A stretch of 64,000 nucleotides of DNA from contig BLSF01000068.1 of NCBI GenBank assembly GCA_012862575.1, positions 62,001 through 126,000 on the forward strand, given 5' to 3'. The position numbers and the translations under genes are program-made. Numbering within the stretch: the first letter of the stretch is position 1; the number at the start of each line of letters is the position of its first letter. The notes beneath the pieces are model-generated. The model saw nothing but the letters and a program-made list of their open reading frames with translations. It did not search any database and was not told the origin of the DNA. This document shows, in pieces, positions 28,125 through 38,181 of the stretch. The DNA is from Parietichytrium sp. I65-24A (taxonomy: Eukaryota; Sar; Bigyra; Thraustochytrida; Thraustochytriidae).

Positions 28125-31100
28125 CAGTACAATAATCAGAGTCAAGCGTAAATTTCTGGTGCGTATGAGAACCGCGCGACGAAACCGAAGTGTTATACAG
28201 GGGTTTCAAAACCGTTTAACACGTGGCCCGCAGAAGGTGCAAGTCGACAAGCCTATGCCGGGTCCGTACTTACCCCTCTCTGGGTCTGCAACGATAGATA
28301 GCTTTGTTTTATAATACTCTGTTCAGATGAAAAGTGGATAAATAAACACACGACATTAACACAACTTGCCACCGCTAATGGGGAGGGAGTGTGAAACTAC
28401 ACTTTCCCAGGCGCAGTTTAAGGTTTGGCTGGTTCTTCCCTTCAAGAAAAGCAAGATGTATATATAAGTGCGCATGGACCCACCCCTGTGCCTGAGGCTG
28501 GTTCCCGAAACACCGAATCAGCAGGGTCAACTGCCAGTTTTGGACTCTGATAAAAAGGGAGTTTCGCACGTCACAGCGCCTGGCCTTGCTCACGGGCAAG
28601 TTCTTCCAACTGTGTCTCACGAGCTCATTTCCTTCTCAGCTGTGTGGCACCTGTGTGTCGAACTAAACTGTTCTATGAACAGGAGAGCCCATTATACAAA
28701 GACGAAAACCGAGACAGACCATCTCGTTCAGCATACCACTCTTCTTGCAAACCAAATGAAATAGATGTTTGAAAAGCTACCTGTCACTTGTCCGGGGCGG
28801 GGAGACAGGTTTGTGTCCCTTTCACCGCGTGGACTGTTGAGAGTACCAGTGTCTCAGTAATATCCATCGACTCCGAGAATCACAGTCAGAGGTTTCGCCT
28901 TGACCGTGGGAGAACGAACTAGGGTGAAGTTTCTCTAGTCCTCTCAACTCTCAATCCTAACTCCCCACGGGGCGATACTCTGTGCCCCTCGCTTTCAAAA
29001 ATCGTGCAGAAATTCCTCGTAGACGCTTATTCTTACTCTGTATTCTTGATCAAGAACATTTCTGTCAAAAAGTAAAGTCAGTTCTGACCGAAATATTCGG
29101 CCGTTGACATTCACGGTATAGTACAGTACCCTCAGTACCCTCCTGCGTCTAGGTGTTGTAATAACGTGTTCTTATCCCAAGTCGTTGGGACGCTTGGATC
29201 GAATTTATACTGGCTCGTCCTTAACGGAAGATTACCCAATCGCGTAGGAGAAGAGCGATTTTTCTGTTGTGATGCACTGTGGGCGCGACCGTTGACGCTT
29301 GTAACTGAGAGATGTTTTGGAAATTGCTGGTGTTGAGAATCGGTTCAACGAATTTGCATCGCTTTAGATGTCCTCGTTTGAGAGCGAGAAAGAGTGTCTC
29401 TGACACCACGGACGAATTCACTGAAGTTGTCCACATCTCGTGAGCCAAGAGGAGGAGACAGAGTGAGCGAGAGACATTTTAGGCGACTCATTTCGCTCAG
29501 TTCTGACTGAGCAATTCTGGGACGCAGTTCATCCGAACCAGTGAATCGGCGTACACAAGCTGTGCTCCGAGTTAGCGCCGGCACTAAATGTAATTCAGCC
29601 TCACATCCGCTACATTGCAATGTTTACTATGGACAGGCCACAGGCCACAGGCTAGGTAAAGATCAACGATCGATCTCCGACCACCATGATTCCTTTCGAT
29701 TTGAAGTTTACCGGTATTCAGTACAGTGTCGCGTCTACTCCGTGAGCATCAGATAGCATCAGGCAACCCGGAAGACGTGGTAGCCCGTTGTCGATGAAGT
29801 GGGAGTCTTTTTCGTGTTGACTGTTCGTCCTCTCATGTCGAGTGGCTGTTGGCCCAGCCTTGGCAAGCCGTAGCTCGATGGCAATCGGCGAGCGTGAAAA
29901 AGTGGGAGATGTGGCAGGCTCTTCGCTTAGTGGCGCTGACTAAGCTGGTCTATTCCGTGGAATGCAATTCGATCCACTCCCCAGTAATTAAACGGGGCGC
30001 CATTTTCGTCTGCTTCTGAGTCCATGCTCTGTGTGAGTTCAGGGATGAAATATCGCGGCGTGGGCTGCTCTGAGCCACTTGAGCCATTTGTCTGCGGTAA
30101 GTAAGTTATGCCTACCGCCCTCTTCCGGCCACGTGCAAATTGCAACGACGCTCATTCTGTAAAGCTCTATGGTGAAAACACGGCCGAATGCGTAAAATTC
30201 GATCTGCCACTCACATTGCTCCATAGCCAGACTTTGGTGAGTGGCGGCCTTTGTATGTATGTAGAAACGAAAAAGAAAAAAGTGCAAAACTTCTTTCGAC
30301 GAACAAGTAATGGCAGACATTCGTAGGCCTGAATCTCCCTTTTTAAGTGTGATTCTTTCCTACTTTGTCTTGGCAGAAAGCATAACAGCGAGAAAGAAAG
30401 TTAGGATCCAGGAAAAAATTTTGATTTTCCTCTTTTTGTTGGCAGAACTTTGAGCATTGTCTCGGCTCTTTGATGTCTCCCCCTTTCCAATTTCGACGAG
30501 GTGTTTAATAACATGCTCCCAGAAGACGGTTACAAGGATACGCATGGCCGTAAGAGGGGCCCGAAAATCAAAAGGCCCAAGAAAAGATAGATGTTAGACG
30601 ACCCGGAGCAATATTGCAATGCGAGGGAGAATCGTATGGAACGTTGAGAAGAGAAGTGGCACTTGGAGAGAGCGTTGGGAGCTCTAAACTCTTCGATCCT
30701 GCGCACTCTGTTTTGATTAAACTCCCCCGGGAGGGTTCCTAGCAAAAGCAAAAGAGTTTCAAGCCTGATGCACGCGTGAGCAGCGTTGAAAACATTTTTC
30801 CTGACTCAAAAATTCGGCTGCGTCCACTCGAGCTTTTACCACACAAGAGAGTAGAAAGAGAAGGGAAGAGCTTCAATCAAGAGAGGAATATCGGACGGAC
30901 TTCAAGACCAGTGCGTGGGCCAATTGCATTCGCGATTCGGTCTACTAACATCTGAAGGGGGTTAAAATGTTTCATAGGGGATCTGGCTTAATCATTAATG
31001 GAGCAGGTCAACAGGAGAAGCAGGCAGGCACAGAGAGGAGAGAGGAAAGAGGTTGTGAAAGAAGCCCAAATCATCTCAACCACCAACGCATCTACTCTCC

Positions 31101-31351
31101 ATGGCTTTTCACTTGCATGGGTGTGGAACACATGGACATGGGGCTACAAACCTCGATAGAATATTGTGTAAAAGCCATCTACAAACTCCAATTGGTTGCC
31201 AAACTCCTCTCCACCGCCACCATCTCCAGATCCTGAATAGGTTGGGCTCGAAGCAAGTGCTGTAGCAGACTCAGAACTCTCATTCCGTGCATTTCGCATC
31301 AGGCAGACAACACGAAGAGGACGCACCGCCACAGGTGACTGCAAGCAAAAG
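28125..31351. other. Long intergenic region without recognisable genes
   Basis: 3.2 kb, the longest gap-free stretch with no supported gene. Only short frames with no domain or compositional signal. One notable element: near 28905-28980 the arms CCGTGGGAG and CTCCCCACGG can pair, with a nested ACTAG/CTAGT pair, so a folded RNA is conceivable but unsupported. A lineage-specific non-coding RNA or a degraded gene cannot be excluded. Confidence 0.4.
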
Positions 31352-32953
31352 ATGAAGTTGTTCGCGGCTGCTGTCGCATTCTCGGGCTTGGCTTCCGCAC
31401 TTGGTGTTGTGGTCACCAGCCAAACTTCACCGGTGACGGTTCATTCGGACTCGGACTACACTCTCGTCTATGATTGGGAATATGTGGCAGCAACTCAGAG
31501 CGACGAGGAGCACGTCATCTTTGATATGATTTTGACCAACGTGGAGGTCGGCACTGACAGAATCTACGCCGTCGCTCTTGCGCGCCCAAGTTCAAGGTTC
31601 AGTAACACCAACGGTGCTGGTCAGTATTTCATGATGCAGAACTCTCGTTGGCTCGTCATGACACTTGACTACACTGGCGACACTCCTTCTCTTTTCAACC
31701 TTGAACAAAACTACGAGTTCTGCTCCGATACAGTGTCTACTTGTAACGCGCTGGGCGGGTGGTCCGATCCATTTCTTCGCGTTCAGAGGATGCTAAGTAA
31801 GACTGACTGCACCACAGATCGATTCAACATCGAGAGTATCTCAGCTTCGTTCAGTGGCACCAAGCAGGATCTGACTGTGAGCATCAAAATGTACAGCGAT
31901 GCATACCAGCAATGCCCATCGCAGACTACAAATGCTCGCTTTCCCGTGTCGCTCACCAGCGATACTGCAACCAACTTTGTGTATGGAATCTGGACTACTT
32001 CTTCTCTTGCAGCAGTGGACAACTCCCCGGCGACACAGCTTCAGCATACTTACTGGTGGCAGCGTGGTTCCGACGACCTTCAGTACACATTAACCGAGAC
32101 GTTGCCAACTAGTGCCCCAACCAATGCTCCAAGCAGGGCGCCAACCAATGATCCGACCAGGGCGCCAACCCGCGCACCGACCAGGAGCCCAACCGGCACA
32201 CCATCTAAGTCGCCTACGAACTTTCCAACCAGACAACCGACAACCGGTAAGCCATCAAAGGCTCCAACTTTTGCCCCAACCAGGGCTCCAACGACGGCCT
32301 TCCCTACCAAGTCGCCAACGACCGGCACCCCGACAATGAGCCCAACCAACTTCCCAACCATGTCTCCTACGACCGAGCGCCCGACCAAGTCACCAACTGC
32401 GTCGCCCACTCGTGCACCAACCAAGCAGCTTATTTGTCCAAATGAAGAGGCTTGGATTGAGTGCGGGAACGTCAACACGATGTGGGTTCATCTCGCCAGT
32501 AACCCTACAAAGCGCGCATCTTTCATCAAGGACAAGTGCCAGAGCGGGTCCTACAAGAACAAGTGCGTCTGGTGTTCAAGTGGTGCTGAAAATTTCTCTG
32601 GATGCCGCCCTCGATATGCAATTGATGGCGAGGAGCAAGAGAAGGCCAGCCTTTGCGGCGCAACCAACGACCCATTCTTCGATATGGGATGTGAGCAGTT
32701 CTCCACTTGTCCGGAGCCAGAAGTAATGAGTGCTTGTGCTGCAGTCAATGACCTGAGGGATGACGAGCGGTGGCGCCTTCGAAGCGTGTGCACTGGTGAG
32801 CTTGAGTACGAGGGAACGACCATCCCTGCAAACTCCTGCACGTGGTGCAACGGCTGGTGCCGCGCGATTGCTCCTTACAACGGCCTTGAGAACGTGGTGT
32901 GCAAGACTCCTGGTCTGTTCGACCAGATCAAGGGTTGCCCATTCGCTACCTAA
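31352..32953 (+). CDS. Secreted Cys-rich protein with long PT-repeat linker
   Basis: 533 residues. A signal peptide occupies about the first 20 residues (M-K-L-F-A-A-A-V-A-F-S-G-L-A-S-A). Residues 20-250 form a globular, beta-rich N-terminal domain with few cysteines that I do not recognise. Residues 250-365 are an elongated linker of 4-residue P-T units (x-A-P-T, x-S-P-T, x-F-P-T), expected to be rigid and O-glycosylated. The C-terminal 165 residues carry about 20 cysteines in two similar halves, each with a C-x-W-C core (C-V-W-C and C-T-W-C), suggesting an internal duplication. No anchor is seen, so it should be secreted. The linker composition matches that of the two sulfatases downstream. 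A role in a cell wall or extracellular matrix is inference. Confidence 0.72.
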   Translation: MKLFAAAVAFSGLASALGVVVTSQTSPVTVHSDSDYTLVYDWEYVAATQSDEEHVIFDMILTNVEVGTDRIYAVALARPSSRFSNTNGAGQYFMMQNSRWLVMTLDYTGDTPSLFNLEQNYEFCSDTVSTCNALGGWSDPFLRVQRMLSKTDCTTDRFNIESISASFSGTKQDLTVSIKMYSDAYQQCPSQTTNARFPVSLTSDTATNFVYGIWTTSSLAAVDNSPATQLQHTYWWQRGSDDLQYTLTETLPTSAPTNAPSRAPTNDPTRAPTRAPTRSPTGTPSKSPTNFPTRQPTTGKPSKAPTFAPTRAPTTAFPTKSPTTGTPTMSPTNFPTMSPTTERPTKSPTASPTRAPTKQLICPNEEAWIECGNVNTMWVHLASNPTKRASFIKDKCQSGSYKNKCVWCSSGAENFSGCRPRYAIDGEEQEKASLCGATNDPFFDMGCEQFSTCPEPEVMSACAAVNDLRDDERWRLRSVCTGELEYEGTTIPANSCTWCNGWCRAIAPYNGLENVVCKTPGLFDQIKGCPFAT

Positions 32954-33863
32954 ACTTGTTTTCGTGGGTCGCAGTTGCCAAAATATTCATGTTAGAAAAT
33001 CTCAAATTTCAAGTCAAGACAACATCCTTGTACGCCATGCCCTTTTCCTTTGTACCAGATCCCCTCTTCGCGCGATTCATTCTTCCAGAGAGTGACGTCG
33101 CACAGCTCTAACCACGAGAATCTTAAGCTTCCGCAATTCGTCGTCTTCACTCTCGCGCACCTTGCGGCAAACAACGTCACATTACCGGTATGCCTTTCCT
33201 CGAAAAAATCGGCGAGGAGTTATCGTGCAAGAATACTACATCATGTATCCAAGCCTTTAACACCGGAGAAAGAAATTCACAACTGTAATAATCGACGGCC
33301 TAGCAGCTGTGAATCTCCAAATGCACGACTAATCGTTGCTATGAACCTTGCTTAGGAGTGGTGGTAAATTCAAATCAAATTCCAAAGTCCACAGTATTGA
33401 CAGTTGCAGATTGGGAGATAGATCATCAAACTTGTAAATTCTGAATTCTGAACCTTATGACTGCAGAGTGAATTGGAGAAGAGGGTGCTCAAAAGCTGGA
33501 GTAGTTGCGGCGGTTTCGTAAGTCTGAAACGGGCAACGTGCGAGACGGTAAGGAGCTGCGAGCAAAGGAAAGAAGTGAGAGCGTCGCTGTGCTGGCTTTG
33601 GTGTTCAGAGGCGCGGTCAAAGCTGCATTGCACAAAAGAGTTTCAACACACGTACAGCATAGCCTTTGGCTCTTCTTCGCGAGACCCAAGCTAATCGGGT
33701 TGGGCCGGGACGAAACGAGGCTCGGTGCACACGAAGCTCCTTCTTGCTTCTTTCTCCTCTTGCTCACAGAAGCCAAGACGGAAAGCCAAGACGGAAAGCC
33801 TTGGACCCGAGAAGTTCGATGTGCGGCGGAGACTGTTGGTGACCAGAAACATCGACGGTAGAG
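32954..33863. other. Intergenic region, no gene seen
   Basis: 910 bases between two plus-strand genes; frames here are short and on both strands. Probably 3' UTR then promoter. A duplicated GACGGAAAGCC word occurs near 33777-33800. Confidence 0.4.
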
Positions 33864-36370
33864 ATGGTGCGCACATACTTGAAGCTTTCTTCCTTCTCGG
33901 TCGGCCAGTATACAAGGGAAAAGGGCGAGGCCAAGTCGTGGCACACATTGCAAGAAAATGAGCAGCATTTGAAGGTGCTCAGCGGTAAGCAGCTGATAGT
34001 TTTTGAGTGGTAAGTTGTTCTCTTTCATCGCTCGACGAGGTCTTTGCGCAAAGTACTAAAGTTAATTATTTCTGCAGGAGCAACCTGGTCAACTCGGCAG
34101 ATGGGCATTATCGGCGAGGGAAACTAGAATTCTCTTTTGACATAATCCGCCGGGTCAATCTCATTCCTCACGACGACGCAACCACGACCTTACTGTTGGA
34201 GCTCAGGAAGCAACCGGAGGTGTTCGAAGGAGAGCAATACTGGAATGACGCCAAAAGGAAACGCGGAATATGCAATTGGACCGAAGGAACTCAACTGCTA
34301 GATCTGCAGGACTCTATTTCGAAATTTAGGTTCTATCGTGCCGTCGTGGCCAACACCATGCCACGAGTTGAGAAAGAGATGTGCGCCCTTTTACTAGAGG
34401 AGCCTAGGATGCCTCTCTCAAGCTCATTCACCCTCGCTTCGATACCTGAGCTTGCGAGGCAAACATTTGCTTCTGCGCATACAACAACATTTGGCCTGCG
34501 CTCAATCATGGAATTGAGCTCACAGAAATCGAAGAAACGGGGTCATTCTGTGTTGGGAACGTTAGCTACGGCAAACTCGGAGCCCTCGAACAAAAACAGC
34601 AGCAGAGGTGGTAGCATGCCCCAGAAGAAGCTCTGCTTGGAAACCCCAAGAGCTTCCAAAGTAGTCGTTGATGACAAGGAGAATCGCCCAAATTTTGCAT
34701 GCGAACTCGCAAGATCTTCGACCGAGCAACGAGATGTCGGTAGTGAAGGGCCAGCGCAAGCTGCGAAAAGCACTCTAGCCTCATCTAAAGATCCTGGTGA
34801 AGTTACAGAAGACAAGCGCGCTATCAACCGCGAGACGTTACAAGAATCCCGAGAGGCAAATGGTGAACCTTCCGAAGTCGAGGAGGGGGTGCCAACTGGG
34901 AAGCTTGGAGAAAAGATGCCATCAAACACTAGTCAGCAATCGCAAGAAAGCACAAGTGACACTCAAGGAGCTGAGCCAGGTGAGCAAAACAGTTTGCCGA
35001 AGCGAGACGACGAAGCTCGTTCGGCGCAAAACCCAATTGACACGCTCACCAGCTTTGAAGTGTTGGGCTCTACAGAATCACCTATACGAGGAGGTTTATC
35101 ACAATATGCGGAGGCTTCGCCGTCCGGCACCTCTCACATGCAGAATTGGGAGAGTCTAATCTCGCCAATTCGCTTTGATATCCTGAGCCCCGGGCTGGCT
35201 CAGAAATCTCCATTTGTGTACACCAACGCAGAAAAACACGCCTCGGGATGTCCCAAGTCGCCTATTCCTTTCCCGAAACGAATGGACACGGACGGCGGAC
35301 TGGAAGGATTCTCCCAGTCTTTGAGCGGCGCGAACGGAGCTCCTCCGACGCCTGTACCGAGCCGCTTGCGACGAGGGACAAGCTTAGAGGAGGAGCTAGA
35401 GCTCTCTAGAGCGACCCCTCTGGCCCGTCACCGTCATGGGCACGCGGGATACTCGCGCCCATCTAGGTTGGACGGGTCAGCGTACTTTGGAGGTTATCGA
35501 AACGACTTCTTCGAGTTGCAGCGGAGTGTGAAAACGAGTCTAGTGCGGAAAGGGCCGATTGATACTGCCATCATGAAAGAAAGTGAAGCTCGTGCGTACC
35601 TCACTTCTCTCACCGTCCGGAAATTGAAGGAGCAATTGAATTACCGCTCGCTCCGTAAAACAGGAACGAAGACAGATCTCATCACCCGGATCATCACGCA
35701 CGACAACCTTGCTAGAACAGTACCTCCAGAGTCTGAATTCTTTGGAAGTGGTCAGCCGGAAGCTCGACCAACAAGCATGTCGAGAAGACTTAGCAATACT
35801 TCTCGGGTGTCACACAGCTACGAGCGGTCGCCATCGCCCAGGGCAAACGTGCACCACTCCATGCATTTCCATTCATTTCCTGGAGACTTTGCGACCGCGA
35901 TGCCTGACGCTCACTATAGGCACTCGCACTGCAGTCCTCACCGCCATCACCGGGATAACCACACCGGTGACCCCAGCTGCTCTTGCGCTGAATGCGAGCA
36001 CAGGGCCTATCGCAAAAGTATCGGTTATGGCGATCGCTCGGGCTACCGATCGTCATCAATTTCGCAGACCCCGCGGGTCTCGTCTCGAAAGCCCAAAACC
36101 CCGATGCGCACGCCGATCGCTATTGGGAAAGATGACCTTGACTTTGACTTTGATCCCGCTTTTCAAAGCTCACTTCTCACCCCGGGGCTTTTGCCCGGGT
36201 TCAAATCGCCTCTGAATATGCTAAAACCAACACCTGTCAAACTCGATATGCGTGACGCTGCTCAAGACAAGGGCGAGGAATTGCTCACATCCAACCGAGA
36301 CGGTGACCAGAACAGAAATTTTGAAGACGACGACATGGCTGACATACCCCTCACATGTGCCGAAATCTGA
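33864..36370 (+). CDS. SAP-domain protein, two exons (812 aa)
   Basis: Exon 1 is 33864-34009, intron 34010-34077 (68 nt, GTAAGT donor, TTCTGCAG acceptor) and exon 2 is 34078-36370. The join is phase 2, forms a Trp codon and gives a continuous N-terminal domain; the exon 2 frame alone has no ATG at its start. Residues 1-145 look like a compact beta-rich fold I do not recognise, with a F-S-F-D-I-I-R-R-V strand pattern reminiscent of PH-like folds (inference). Residues 200-540 are disordered and rich in Ser, Glu and Pro, with many S-P and T-P sites. A SAP motif lies at about 552-588 (L-T-V-R-K-L-K-E-Q-L ... K-T-G-T-K-T-D-L-I-T-R-I), a helix-extended-loop-helix DNA-binding module of chromatin and repair proteins. 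A His/Cys-rich patch follows (about 640-690, with C-S-C-A-E-C) and a tail of S-P/T-P repeats and acidic residues. Likely nuclear. Confidence 0.68.
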
Positions 36371-36795
36371 AAAATATGTTCCATTGTACTGAGCACTGCC
36401 TGCGTCCACAGCGTCCACAGCGTCACGTGTATATGTAAAAGCAAAAGCCATAGCCACACACAACTTTTTTTTAAATCAACAACCAGCCGAAAAAGAAATT
36501 TCATTGGATGGACGCGCTCTCGTTCACTTGCGCGCGTCCTCGCACGGTTTTAAAAGTCCATAAGCTACCTCTCATGACGTCATACCCTGCGACGACTGCT
36601 CTGAAGCTTTTAAGAAGCGACCACGCATGCTGGTGTTCGTTTGATTGAAAAGCTACCGAGCATGCGGGAGGACGTGGGAAAAACAAACAAACAAGCAAAC
36701 AAACACGCAAGCAAGTGCATAAACGATATTTTTTTAAAAACATACAAACAAACAAACAAACAAACGATTAAAAGAACGTGCAAGGAGTCAAACAA

Positions 36796-36816
36796 ACGAA
36801 CGAACGAACGAACGAA
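36796..36816. repeat. (CGAA)n microsatellite
   Basis: Five tandem CGAA units following a CAAA-rich stretch (36683-36765). Confidence 0.8.
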
Positions 36817-37497
36817 GAACGCGGAGAACAATCTTTGGTCTTGAGAAGAAAGACACCGGCGCAGTGAGTCCCATGGAGTCTTTGAGCACGACCTACTAAC
36901 TTCATCTTACAGCTCAAAAGCCAATTCAAAGATGGCGCTCCACATAGGAACTCAGCAATACCCCCCCTTTGCCCCTAGCCTCCCTTCCTTCCTCTACTTG
37001 TTATTTGTTTGTTACCCTCTTTCTGACTTCTGACGGGAGGTTCAAGAAAAGAAGGATAAGCGCGAGAACAAGCGACCAAGCAACGGACCATACTGGCACA
37101 ATCCGAACTCGCTGTCACGGTCGACTGACAGACAGTATCGCTGACTACGAACGAGCTTGAAGCTTTGGACCTGCCCCAACGACCCAACGATCTGCATTCT
37201 GCAGTGGGACTCTGCGCTTCACAGTCAGTCGAACTCTTTTACAATAATCCCAATCCTAATCCCAATTCATTTCATTTCATTAGATTAGACCCTAAGCTGC
37301 TGCCGCGACCGTGTGGACTGTGGACCGCGAAAACACGACCGCTCGACTAATCATCCTCGGCACGCGTCGCTAACAGGTTTCATACACTGTCAGAACGTCT
37401 CGCAGGTGTGTGCCGTCTATGGTCCATCACCAGCAGGAGGAGGAGGTTACGTGCAAGGCTACGCTAGCGCGTTCATTCGCGCGAGTCTCTATCATTC

Positions 37498-37532
<35 letters not shown>
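37498..37532. repeat. (ATCA)n microsatellite
   Basis: Nine tandem copies of ATCA/CAAT; similar AATC/CATT tracts occur at 47606-47648. Confidence 0.9.
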
Positions 37533-38181
37533 AAGGAATAGAGTAGAATAAACAATCAATCAACCAATTAATAACGAAGGGAGTGGTGGAGGATGTGAGC
37601 TCTTGGCTCTGCCCTCTGCTCGAGCAAATGACGGGCCTGATCACATGACTTGATGGACGATGGGATGGCTCGCTGGCAAAAGGGCACTCGAGCTTCTGCC
37701 GGCCGCTAGTTTCGAAGGCTCGTAATGACGATTGGTCGTTCATTTTTTCATTGTTCGCCAAGCGCTTCTTTGTTGGCCAATCGAGTTCAAAAGCTGACAA
37801 AGACGAAAGAAAGAAACAAACAAACAAAGAAAGAGAAAGAAGAGACGAGGGATGGAAATGGCGCACAAGTCGTCCCACACTTGCAGTAGAAGAGAGCAAC
37901 AGGCAGACAGTCAGAGAGGGATAGGCAGAGAGGCCACTCTTGCAACTAAGGTCGGAGGAGCAAGGCACTCTTAGCCAAACATTTGTAACGCAGGAGCGAT
38001 GCAATTCGCGGCAGCGGAGAAGAAGGGCGATGGCTTGTGCGCTGCGAATCGAGCATAGGTTGAAGCTGTGATTACTCTCTTTCATCCAGTCCCGACCGCG
38101 GGAGGAGAAGCTGGCTGGAACGCTAGATGCGAGCCTCGGGAAAGACGTTCTGCCGTGCACAAGGAAGCGGAGCGCGACCAG

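Larger units (their letters stand above)
36371..38181. other. Intergenic region with simple repeats
   Basis: 1.8 kb without a supported gene. Contains (CAAA)n at about 36683-36765, (CGAA)n at 36796-36816 and (ATCA)n at 37498-37532. Frames on the minus strand (e.g. 37522-38160) show no protein-like pattern. Confidence 0.45.

Noticed and set aside
28830-29000. Possible tRNA or small structured RNA
   Set aside because: Stem-like pairings exist but no tRNA A or B box, no anticodon arm and no recognised RNA family pattern.
37522-38160. 212-codon frame on the minus strand
   Set aside because: Covers microsatellite and the 5' leader of the sulfatase gene; composition is Ser/Leu-rich without any domain-like pattern and it runs antisense to a well-supported gene's upstream region.
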